NCBI RefSeq assembly: GCF_000024885.1
Contig: NC_013512.1
Span: forward strand, 558,001-622,000
Length of the DNA: 64,000 nucleotides
Direction: 5' to 3'
Source: Sulfurospirillum deleyianum DSM 6946
Lineage (GTDB): Bacteria; Campylobacterota; Campylobacteria; Campylobacterales; Sulfurospirillaceae
Shown here in pieces: positions 48,902 through 56,182 of the stretch. The position numbers were made by a program, and so were the translations under genes. The number at the start of each line of letters is the position of its first letter. Within the stretch, counting starts at the first letter, position 1. The notes under the pieces are model-generated. The model had not been told where the DNA came from and made no database searches. It was given only the letters and a program-made list of their open reading frames with translations.

Positions 48902-50245
48902 ATGAAAGTTTTTCTATCTATCTGTTTTTCCTTCTTATTTTTATTTGCCCAAGAGCCTTTGAGTCTTGATAGGGCGATTCAAAAAGTCAAAGAGAAAAAC
49001 AGAGAAATTGATATCGCAAAGATGGATGAATTGCTCAAAACGCTTGATGCACAAATTGCTTCAGCGAGCCATTATGGTGCGCTTGATTTTGCGCATAATG
49101 CTTTGAGGAGTAATGATGCTCTTAATGTATTTGGCTATAAACTCCAATCCAGAGAAGCAACGTTTGCTGATTTTGGGTTTAAACAGCTCGATATGAGCAA
49201 TCCTAATTACCAATCAACGCCAAGTGATTTAAATGAGCCTCAAGATCGTAACCATTTCTCCACTACATTAACCTATACTCTCCCTTTGTACACAGGGGGA
49301 AAAATAACTCAGCATGAGAAAATTACCAAAGCCTTACGTTATCTTAGTTCTTTAAGTAAAGAAGAGGTGCGTCTTCAAAAAATCTATGAAGTCAAAAAAA
49401 GTTTTTATGACATTGCCTTAATGCAAGCGTATCGTGTTGATTTAGAAGAGATTGAAAAAACTATGCAGCGGATGTTAGAAACCACACACGCTTTTATGGA
49501 TGAGGGGTATGCTAAAAAAGTAGATATTCTTGAAGTAGAGGCTCGTTTAGCGCATGTTCAACGTCAGCTTATCAGTACGAAAGCCAATACGCAACTGCTC
49601 TATCATTATCTCTCTTTTTTGCTTGATGAACCTGTTACACACATTGTCACACAAGAGCATGATGGCTTAGATTTTGAGCTCAATGATGCTCAAATCCTCC
49701 ATGACAATCTCTCGGTGAAAAAAGCAGAACAAGCGGTGGAGATTGCGAAGATGAATATTGCCCTTCAAGAGAGTGCGTATTTGCCTCAAATTGGAGCGTT
49801 TGCACAGTATGGTAGTGCGGATAATCGCTGGATGGGGGAATGGTCTCAAAACGATGCTTATACGGTAGGCGTTCAGATGAAATGGAACCTTTTTAACGGT
49901 GGTGCGGATAGAGCCTCAATCGAAAAAGCACGGGTAGGGCATCTTAAAGCAGCACAAGAGTTGGTCCTTTCGCAAAAAAGTCTTCTTTTACATGTAAAAC
50001 AGCTCCAAACCAAACAAATAACCTATGCCCAAGAGGTTCTTAGTTTGAAAAAAGAGGTAGCACTCTTAGACGTTATTTATGAAAATTATGTCGCTCGCTA
50101 TGCGCAACGTCTTGCTTCTATCAATGATGTGATGTTAAAACACAGTGATTTGTTGCAAACAAAGTTAAAACTCAAAGAGGCGCAAAACGCTTATTATGAA
50201 ATTATTTTTGAATTGGAAAAAATTGCATCGAAGGATGAAGTATGA
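48902..50245 (+). CDS. TolC-family outer-membrane efflux protein
   Basis: 447 residues. Signal peptide (VFLSICFSFLFLFAQ), then two structural repeats of long coiled-coil helices with the TolC beta-strand joints (PLYTGGKITQHEKITKAL near 140; KWNLFNGGADRASIEKAR near 325). Forms the trimeric exit duct of a tripartite pump. I start at ATG 48902, with GGGAG 8 bases upstream. A separate promoter is likely in the 130-base AT-rich gap before it. The ATG of the adaptor overlaps its stop by 4 bases. Confidence 0.93.
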   Translation: MKVFLSICFSFLFLFAQEPLSLDRAIQKVKEKNREIDIAKMDELLKTLDAQIASASHYGALDFAHNALRSNDALNVFGYKLQSREATFADFGFKQLDMSNPNYQSTPSDLNEPQDRNHFSTTLTYTLPLYTGGKITQHEKITKALRYLSSLSKEEVRLQKIYEVKKSFYDIALMQAYRVDLEEIEKTMQRMLETTHAFMDEGYAKKVDILEVEARLAHVQRQLISTKANTQLLYHYLSFLLDEPVTHIVTQEHDGLDFELNDAQILHDNLSVKKAEQAVEIAKMNIALQESAYLPQIGAFAQYGSADNRWMGEWSQNDAYTVGVQMKWNLFNGGADRASIEKARVGHLKAAQELVLSQKSLLLHVKQLQTKQITYAQEVLSLKKEVALLDVIYENYVARYAQRLASINDVMLKHSDLLQTKLKLKEAQNAYYEIIFELEKIASKDEV

Positions 50246-51048
50246 AATCATTACATGTAACTCTGATAGCATTTTTGCTAGGGGGAAGTTTTTTAAGTGC
50301 AGAGCCTTTAGTCTTAAGTGGAAGTGTCATCTCTGATAATGAAAAAAGTATCAGTAGCCGTTACATGGGCTATGTCAAAGAGGTGTTTGTCAAAGAAGGG
50401 GATGTGGTCAAAAAAGGGCAAGTGTTGTACCGTATTGACTCCAAAGAGATAGACAGTGCATTGGAGCAAAGCCGATTGGCTATCGAACAAGCACAGCTCT
50501 CTTATGTAATGTATGAAGCCCAGTATACCAATGCAAAATTAAATTTAGAACGTCACCAGCGTTTGTATGCCAAAGATATGGTTTCAAAGTTTGATGTTGA
50601 AAATTTAGAGCTTTCGTGCAATAACCTAAAGACAATGCTCCATATTGCACAAAAGCAAATTGCAACAGCCAAGCAGAAACGTTTGGAAGTAGAAAACCAG
50701 TATCACTATTTGGATGTGAAAGCACCTAATGATAGTGTGGTGATTAAAAAGCAGATTCATGCGGGGGAAATGGCATTAGCAGGTGTTCCCGCTTTTGTCC
50801 TTTCAGATATTTCGCATCTTAAAATTAGTGCGGAAATAGCAGAGGCGTATCTTAAAACGATTCATATAGGCGATAAAGCCGTCGTTGAAATTCCTTCCAT
50901 TGGGTGTCAAAGTGAGGGTGTGATTGAAGCGATTGTCCCAAGTTCCAATCCCATGACGCATGCTTTTCGTATTAAAACGAGTTTTACATGTAAAGAGCGC
51001 ATGGCGTATCCTGGGATGTATGCGACACTTCTTTTAGGTCAACAGTGA
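50242..51048 (+). CDS. RND efflux periplasmic adaptor
   Basis: 268 residues, short for the HlyD/AcrA family (usually 350-400). Signal peptide (AFLLGGSFLSA), a lipoyl half-motif (VKEGDVVKKGQVLYRID), an alpha-hairpin (about 75-145), the second lipoyl half (VKAPNDSVVIKKQIHAGEMA) and a beta-barrel domain. The membrane-proximal domain is missing or minimal, and there is no lipobox. It lies between the TolC-like gene and the split permease with overlaps on both sides. Palindromes at 50251 (read SLHVT) and 50984. Confidence 0.9.
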   Translation: MKSLHVTLIAFLLGGSFLSAEPLVLSGSVISDNEKSISSRYMGYVKEVFVKEGDVVKKGQVLYRIDSKEIDSALEQSRLAIEQAQLSYVMYEAQYTNAKLNLERHQRLYAKDMVSKFDVENLELSCNNLKTMLHIAQKQIATAKQKRLEVENQYHYLDVKAPNDSVVIKKQIHAGEMALAGVPAFVLSDISHLKISAEIAEAYLKTIHIGDKAVVEIPSIGCQSEGVIEAIVPSSNPMTHAFRIKTSFTCKERMAYPGMYATLLLGQQ

Positions 51049-52637
51049 TGCGTACGTATAAAGAAAAATATTTAGCGGGTTATTTGGCTCGTCTTTTTTT
51101 ACGTAATCCTTTAACGATGATTTTAGGTGTAACGCTTATCAGCTTAGGTGTCATAGCACTTTTATTGATGCCTCGTGAGGAAGACCCGCAGATTTCGATT
51201 AGCGGGGGTATGGTGATGGTCAGTTTACCCGGTGCGAGTGCGGCAGAAATAGAGCAAGTGGTGGTGCGCCCTTTGGAGCGCCGCATTAAAGAGATTAAGG
51301 GCGTGGAACATATTTATGGAATTTCTAGCGATAACGTGGGGATTGTGAATGTGATGTATTACATTGGAGAAAACCGAGAAGCTTCCAATCTCAAACTCTA
51401 TGATAAAGTGATGCAAAATATGAATCAACTCCCAAAAGGTGCTTCCACACCATTAGTGAAACCCTTTGATATTGACATTGACATTCCCATTTTATCCATT
51501 GCTTTTTATGCGAAAGATAGCAATCAACAAGAGAGTGTGAAGCTCTATAAACACGTTGAAGCCTTTCGTAATACGTTGGGTGATGCGCCAAATTTGGCTA
51601 AAACAGAACTCAAAGGAGAGCATAAAGAGCAGTTTAACATTGAAGTTGATCTCTTCAAATTAGGGGCGTATCATTTGGGGTTGGAGCAGATTAGCTCAGC
51701 GCTTAGTGCGCTGAGTACACAAATGCCAGAAGTAAGCAATCATACCAAAGAGGGGAAATGGGTTGTTTTTGGTGTTAAAAATGTGCTAGAGAGTGTTGAG
51801 GATATTGAAAATGTGATGGTAGCACATGTGGGTGGTTCTGCTATTTATCTTAAAGATGTGGCTCGTATCTCGCTAGGATATGATCAACAAAATCTTAAAA
51901 ATGCGCAGATGACGTATCGCCAAAGCGATGGCTCTTTTACTCCTTTGCAAGAGCAGGTGACACTGAGTATCTCTAAACTTAAAGGCTCCAATGCGGTGGT
52001 GATTGCCGAGGATGTTTTAGCCCGTTTAGAGGCATATAAAAGTGAATTCGACCAAGAGGGCATTGGATATATTGTGACACGCAATTATGGTGAACGAGCC
52101 AATGAAGCCGTGAATGAATTGGTGTTTCACTTATTGATTTCCATTGTGATTATTGCGCTTTTGCTGATTTTTATTTTGGGATGGAGAGAGGGGATTATTG
52201 TTATTTTGACCGTTCCTGCTATTTTGGCGATTACCATTTTTATTGCGTATATGAGTGACCAGACGATTAATCGTATTACACTCTTTGCATTTTTGCTCAG
52301 TCTGGGGCTTTTGGTAGATGATGTGATTGTGGTGATTGAAAATATCCATCGCCATTTGCACAGTAAATTTTCAAAAGAGAAATCAATGGATGAGTTGTTG
52401 ATTGAAGCGACTGATGAGATTGGTGCACCCACGAATCTGGCGACTATTGCGATTATCTTAACGATGGTTCCTATGGCGTTTGTAGGGCAAATGATGGGTG
52501 AGTTTATGAAACCTATCCCGTTAAATGTACCTGTTGCGATGTCCGCTTCGTTGCTGATTGCGTACATTTTTACCCCTTATTTGGCACGAAAATTTTTAAA
52601 AAAACCAACAGCTCCTCAAGGAGAAAACCATGACTGA
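51048..52637 (+). CDS. RND permease, N-terminal half (split)
   Basis: 529 residues covering TM1 (about 20-40, MILGVTLISLGVIALLLM), the first periplasmic porter region (40-340) and TM2-TM6. TM4 carries the proton-relay Asp pair in GLLVDDVIVVIENI. The frame stops after TM6 at KKPTAPQGENHD, the linker between the two pseudo-symmetric halves of AcrB-type pumps. Start may be ATG 51048 or the overlapping GTG 51045. An AAGGAG for the second half lies within its 3' end. A frameshifted single gene is the alternative. Confidence 0.88.
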   Translation: MRTYKEKYLAGYLARLFLRNPLTMILGVTLISLGVIALLLMPREEDPQISISGGMVMVSLPGASAAEIEQVVVRPLERRIKEIKGVEHIYGISSDNVGIVNVMYYIGENREASNLKLYDKVMQNMNQLPKGASTPLVKPFDIDIDIPILSIAFYAKDSNQQESVKLYKHVEAFRNTLGDAPNLAKTELKGEHKEQFNIEVDLFKLGAYHLGLEQISSALSALSTQMPEVSNHTKEGKWVVFGVKNVLESVEDIENVMVAHVGGSAIYLKDVARISLGYDQQNLKNAQMTYRQSDGSFTPLQEQVTLSISKLKGSNAVVIAEDVLARLEAYKSEFDQEGIGYIVTRNYGERANEAVNELVFHLLISIVIIALLLIFILGWREGIIVILTVPAILAITIFIAYMSDQTINRITLFAFLLSLGLLVDDVIVVIENIHRHLHSKFSKEKSMDELLIEATDEIGAPTNLATIAIILTMVPMAFVGQMMGEFMKPIPLNVPVAMSASLLIAYIFTPYLARKFLKKPTAPQGENHD

Positions 52638-54288
52638 GCGTTTTGAGCATTTTATTTATGCTATTTTGCGTGATAAGGTTAAAAAACGCTGGGTGCTTAT
52701 CATTACGTTTTTGGCTTTTCTTGCTTCTATTTTAATGTTTCCAAGCGAGATTGTTTTAGCCAAAATGCTTCCTTCTAAAAGTACCAATACTTTCTCTATA
52801 TATGTTGATTTGCCCAATGGAAGCTCCTACTATGAGACGCAAAAAGTAAATCAATGTGTGGTTTCATGGTTGCAAAAAGAGAAAGAGATAGAGAATATCG
52901 AAGTGTTTAATGGCATGGGCGCTCCTTTGGATTATGCGGGCTTAGTCAAAGGCTCAAGCTTTAAAAGTGGAGAGCATGTCAGTGAAATTGTGGTCAATCT
53001 GAGTCATGCGCATGATCGAGATGAATCCTCGTATGCAATGGTGCATCGCTTGCGTCCTATTATTCAAAAAACATGTGAGCCATTGGTTGAAAAAACATCT
53101 ATCAAAATGGTAGAGCAACCAGCAGGACCTCCAACACAAGCGGCCATTGTTATTGAGCTTTATGGCGATGAGAGTCACTCTTTAAATGCATTGGCTGATG
53201 AAATTAAACGAAGTGTTGTGCAGCATCCTGATTTGGTGGATGTTGATATTATGCGAGATGAAGTGCACCCAAAGCTCTCTTTGCACATTGATCAAGAAAA
53301 GGCTTTACGTGCAGGCTTAAGTATAGAGTATATTCATAAGATGCTGTACATGGGCTTTGAAGGAATGGACGTGAGTTACAAGAACAGTGAGCACTCTCCT
53401 TCACAGATTCCTTTGTACATGGTTTTGAGTCATGATTCCAAAGCTTTATCAACGATGAGCAAAGAGGCGCTCATGGCAAAATTAAGTGCTTTTTCCCTAC
53501 GCAATGCACAGGGTATGTTAGTGCCTTTAAGTGAAGTAGTGCGTATTGAAGAAGTCTCTTCGACGCCTACGATTCTCTCAAAAAATTTGCAAAAGATGGT
53601 AAGCATTGTGGCTGAAGCAGATTTAGTCTCACAAGTGTATCCTTTGCTGGATGTTAGAAGTGCGATTAAAGAGGCACTTAAAGAGCGTTATGAGGTAGAA
53701 AACACACATCTTTTTGATTTGCGCTTACGTGATAAACATAGCGGCGAAGTCTTTGATTTGGTGTGGGATGGTGAGATGAAAGTTACCATGGATACCTTTA
53801 GAGATTTGGGTGGGGCGTTTATTGCCGCACTGGTGCTTATCTTTTTATTGATGGTGGTTTATTATAAAAGTTTTGCGCTTTCTGGTATTGTACTTTTAGG
53901 AAGTTTTCTCTCGATTATTGGGGTAATTTTTGGACATTGGCTGATGGATCTTTTTTCTAAAGAGACGTTTTTTTTAACAGCAACATCCTTAATTGGTTTT
54001 ATTGCTCTCATGGGAATTAGCTCTCGCAATTCTCTTTTGCTCATTGATTTTACCGAGTCGATGATGAAACTAGGCATTGAGAAAAAACGTGCCATTGCGC
54101 TTGCGAGTGCCACACGGGCTAAGCCTATTTTCTTAACGGCTGCGGCGATTATTTTAGCTAGCACACTTTTGGCGACAGATCCTATTTTTGGAGGATTGGG
54201 TGTGGCGCTTATCTTTGGAACGATAGCAGCAGTGATTGTCTCTTTAGTTGTTGTGCCAGTACTCATGGACAATACCAAAGCAATTTAA
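52630..54288 (+). CDS. RND permease, C-terminal half (split)
   Basis: 552 residues starting MTERFEHFIYAILRDKV, then TM7 (about 20-40), the second porter region (45-380) and TM8-TM12. The TM10 region reads GISSRNSLLLIDF, where AcrB has Lys940 in GLSAKNAILIVEF, so Arg replaces that Lys. The ATG overlaps the first half by 8 bases in a different frame and has its own AAGGAG 6 bases upstream. Together the halves sum to about 1080 residues, the size of a normal RND pump. Confidence 0.88.
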   Translation: MTERFEHFIYAILRDKVKKRWVLIITFLAFLASILMFPSEIVLAKMLPSKSTNTFSIYVDLPNGSSYYETQKVNQCVVSWLQKEKEIENIEVFNGMGAPLDYAGLVKGSSFKSGEHVSEIVVNLSHAHDRDESSYAMVHRLRPIIQKTCEPLVEKTSIKMVEQPAGPPTQAAIVIELYGDESHSLNALADEIKRSVVQHPDLVDVDIMRDEVHPKLSLHIDQEKALRAGLSIEYIHKMLYMGFEGMDVSYKNSEHSPSQIPLYMVLSHDSKALSTMSKEALMAKLSAFSLRNAQGMLVPLSEVVRIEEVSSTPTILSKNLQKMVSIVAEADLVSQVYPLLDVRSAIKEALKERYEVENTHLFDLRLRDKHSGEVFDLVWDGEMKVTMDTFRDLGGAFIAALVLIFLLMVVYYKSFALSGIVLLGSFLSIIGVIFGHWLMDLFSKETFFLTATSLIGFIALMGISSRNSLLLIDFTESMMKLGIEKKRAIALASATRAKPIFLTAAAIILASTLLATDPIFGGLGVALIFGTIAAVIVSLVVVPVLMDNTKAI

Positions 54289-54292
54289 ATCA

Positions 54293-54337
54293 TTTTTACA
54301 TGTAAAGGGTAAGATATTATCGCTTTACATGTAAAAA
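54293..54337. repeat. Inverted pair of TTACATGTAA between the RND operon and the XRE operon
   Basis: Two palindromes (54296-54305 and 54325-54334) extend to 15-base inverted arms (TTTTTACATGTAAAG and its complement) around a 15-base loop, between convergent units. The right arm also encodes the FLHVK tail of the 54-residue protein. TTTT follows on the plus strand. A bidirectional terminator is likely. Confidence 0.8.
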
Positions 54338-54481
54338 TTTTCGACGTGCCATCATCAAAAGTCTCATAATGCGATGAGAAAAAATCCTTCTATTAAAACT
54401 CATTTTTCGGCAATGTGTATCTTTTAAACACTCAAATACCTCTTCAAGCGCTAGCTTTTCACTCACGGATAGATTTGTCAT
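54317..54481 (-). CDS. Small basic protein coupled to the XRE regulator
   Basis: 54 residues. The ATG overlaps the stop of the XRE gene as ATGA, strong evidence of a real coupled gene. An acidic/hydrophobic N-terminal helix (SEKLALEEVFECLKD) is followed by a strongly basic helix rich in Arg and Met (RRIFSHRIMRLLMMARRKF). It ends LHVKR, where the palindrome is read. I recognise no family. A small DNA- or nucleic-acid-binding role, or the partner in a regulator pair, is only conjecture. Confidence 0.6.
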   Translation of the reverse strand: MTNLSVSEKLALEEVFECLKDTHCRKMSFNRRIFSHRIMRLLMMARRKFLHVKR

Positions 54482-54726
54482 ACCGCCCCTTTTTGCCCGT
54501 CATTAATTTTGCGTACTAACCTTACAATATCTGCATCACTGAGCATCCCTAGCATATTAAAAACCACAGGAATTGCCATCGGAGCGCTACTGCCAAGACG
54601 CCACTCCTGATAGGTTCTCATGGAAATGCCACAGTTCTCTGCCATCTTTTTTTGAGAAATTTTTTTCCCCATATTTTCGGCTTCTATGGCGTTATGCAAA
54701 AGATTAATAATATCGTTGGTTTTCAT
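54478..54726 (-). CDS. Small helix-turn-helix regulator
   Basis: 82 residues. The centre (KKISQKKMAENCGISMRTYQEWRLG, about 21-45) is an XRE-type helix-turn-helix. It is followed by a short helical tail that may dimerise (SDADIVRLVRKIND). It heads a two-gene unit with a 54-residue protein. The 220-base upstream gap to efp is extremely AT-rich and holds palindromic sites that could be its operators. Confidence 0.75.
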   Translation of the reverse strand: MKTNDIINLLHNAIEAENMGKKISQKKMAENCGISMRTYQEWRLGSSAPMAIPVVFNMLGMLSDADIVRLVRKINDGQKGAV

Positions 54727-54861
54727 TCGTAAGATTGTAGTTTAAAATGTATTAAACATAAATTAAATAGTATAAAATATACAAATAAATTTATAATATA
54801 AACTATTTTAAAGACTAAATATAAATTATTTGAGATTTATTATACATTTAAACATAATAAA

Positions 54862-54879
54862 TATACAATATATTGTATA
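54862..54879. promoter_or_regulatory. 18-base perfect palindrome, candidate operator
   Basis: TATACAATATATTGTATA is a perfect dyad in the AT-rich gap between the XRE gene and efp. A related site, GTATA-AAA-TATAC, lies at 54770-54782, about 45 bases before the XRE start. The shared TATAC half-site suggests one regulator binds both. Confidence 0.4.
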
Positions 54880-54914
54880 AAAATAGCCTGTTTTGTTGTC
54901 ACTCTTTTTTTCGC

Positions 54915-54920
54915 TATAAT
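54915..54920 (+). promoter_or_regulatory. Promoter -10 for efp
   Basis: TATAAT, 27 bases before the efp ATG, sits inside a small dyad (TTCGC-TATAATG-GCGAA). TTAGGAG precedes the ATG. Confidence 0.65.
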
Positions 54921-54947
54921 GGCGAAAACTAAATTTTAGGAGAATAT

Positions 54948-55511
54948 ATGGCCTCTATTTCAATGGGCGATTTAAAAAAAGGGTTAAAAATCGAAATCAA
55001 CGGTACTCCGTATAAAATTGTTGAGTATCAACATGTCAAACCTGGTAAAGGTGCGGCGTTTGTACGTTGTAAAATCAAGTCGTTTATGGATGGCAAAGTG
55101 ATTGAAAAAACATTTCATGCGGGCGATAAGTGTGAAACCCCAAATCTTGAAGATAAAATCATGCAGTTTTTGTACGATGATGGTGAATTTTTACAGTTCA
55201 TGGACAGCGCAACCTATGAGCAAATCGCATTAACACACGACCAAGTGGGTGAGGCGGCTGATTGGATTATTGATGGGATGAATGTGGATATGTTGTACCA
55301 CAACGGTAAACCTATCAGTGTGGAAGCCCCTCAGTTTGTAGAACTTAAAATTGTCGAGACCCCACCGAATTTCAAAGGGGATACACAAGGCGGTAAAAAA
55401 CCAGCAACCCTAGAGAGTGGTGCGGTGGTTCAAGTACCTTTCCACGTGGTTGAAGGCGATGTCATTAAAGTCGATACTGTTCGTGGCGAATACTTAGAAA
55501 AAGTAAAATAA
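54948..55511 (+). CDS. efp: Elongation factor P
   Basis: 187 residues. Relieves ribosome stalling at polyproline. The tip loop of domain I is KPGKGAAF with Lys34, the residue modified by EpmA-type enzymes in many bacteria. Domains II and III ([20 protein letters not shown] near the C-terminus) are complete. Whether Lys34 is modified cannot be read here. Confidence 0.98.
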   Translation: MASISMGDLKKGLKIEINGTPYKIVEYQHVKPGKGAAFVRCKIKSFMDGKVIEKTFHAGDKCETPNLEDKIMQFLYDDGEFLQFMDSATYEQIALTHDQVGEAADWIIDGMNVDMLYHNGKPISVEAPQFVELKIVETPPNFKGDTQGGKKPATLESGAVVQVPFHVVEGDVIKVDTVRGEYLEKVK

Positions 55512-55592
55512 TTTTTATCTTTACACAGTGTGTTGTGACGCACTGTGTCCTCTTTGTTTTTCCTTTCCACGTTTCATTTCAAGGAGTTTAAA

Positions 55593-56141
55593 ATGCATAA
55601 AAAAGTCATTGTTCCCTTAGCCGAAGGCTTTGAAGAGATTGAAGCACTTAGCATTGTGGATATTCTAAGACGTGCCAATGTTGAAGTGAGTATTGCGGCG
55701 TTAGAATCTTTACATGTAAAAGGCGCACACGGTGTCATCGTCGTTGCGGATGCCTTTTTAGCGGATATGGATGCTTCTACCTACGATATGATTGCTCTGC
55801 CAGGGGGACTTCCAGGTGCGACCAATTTAGCAAAAGATGCAACCCTCCAAGGCATACTTAAAGCTTTTGATGCGAAAAAAAAGGCGATTGCCGCCATTTG
55901 CGCTGCGCCGTATGCCTTACATACTGCTGGAGTGCTTAAAAAGCGCTATACCTGCTATCCAGGGTTTCATACCAACATTGCCCATGAGGGCTACGACGCT
56001 TCTAAAAGAGTGGTCGTAGATGAAAATATTACCACCTCACAAGGCCCAAGCACGGCGATGCTTTTTGCGCTTTCTCTCGTTGAGCAGTTGTGTGGAAAGG
56101 GTGTGCGTGAGCAACTCGCTAAGGATTTACTTTTAGGCTAA
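55593..56141 (+). CDS. DJ-1/PfpI family protein
   Basis: 182 residues. Flavodoxin-like fold with the nucleophile-elbow Cys in AAICAAPYAL (about 106), the nearby Glu in AEGFEEIEA (about 15) and PGGLPGATNL (about 70), as in the DJ-1/YajL branch linked to protein or glyoxal damage control. Start at ATG 55593 with AAGGAG 6 bases upstream. An in-frame ATG 48 bases earlier gives an unrelated extension. Palindrome at 55710 (SLHVKG). Confidence 0.92.
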   Translation: MHKKVIVPLAEGFEEIEALSIVDILRRANVEVSIAALESLHVKGAHGVIVVADAFLADMDASTYDMIALPGGLPGATNLAKDATLQGILKAFDAKKKAIAAICAAPYALHTAGVLKKRYTCYPGFHTNIAHEGYDASKRVVVDENITTSQGPSTAMLFALSLVEQLCGKGVREQLAKDLLLG

Positions 56142-56147
56142 AAGGGT

Positions 56148-56182
56148 TTACATGTAAAGCGTGTTAAAGCGCTTTACTTTTC
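56148..56182 (+). terminator. Terminator after the DJ-1 gene, built on a palindrome copy
   Basis: A TTACATGTAA copy (56148-56157) contributes the left arm of GTAAAGCG / CGCTTTAC with an 8-base loop, followed by TTTTC. The right arm encodes the last codons of convergent mutS. Confidence 0.65.

Noticed and set aside
52127-52567. A 146-codon minus-strand frame inside the RND first half
   Set aside because: It lies opposite conserved TM3-TM6 including the essential Asp pair, and has no start signals.
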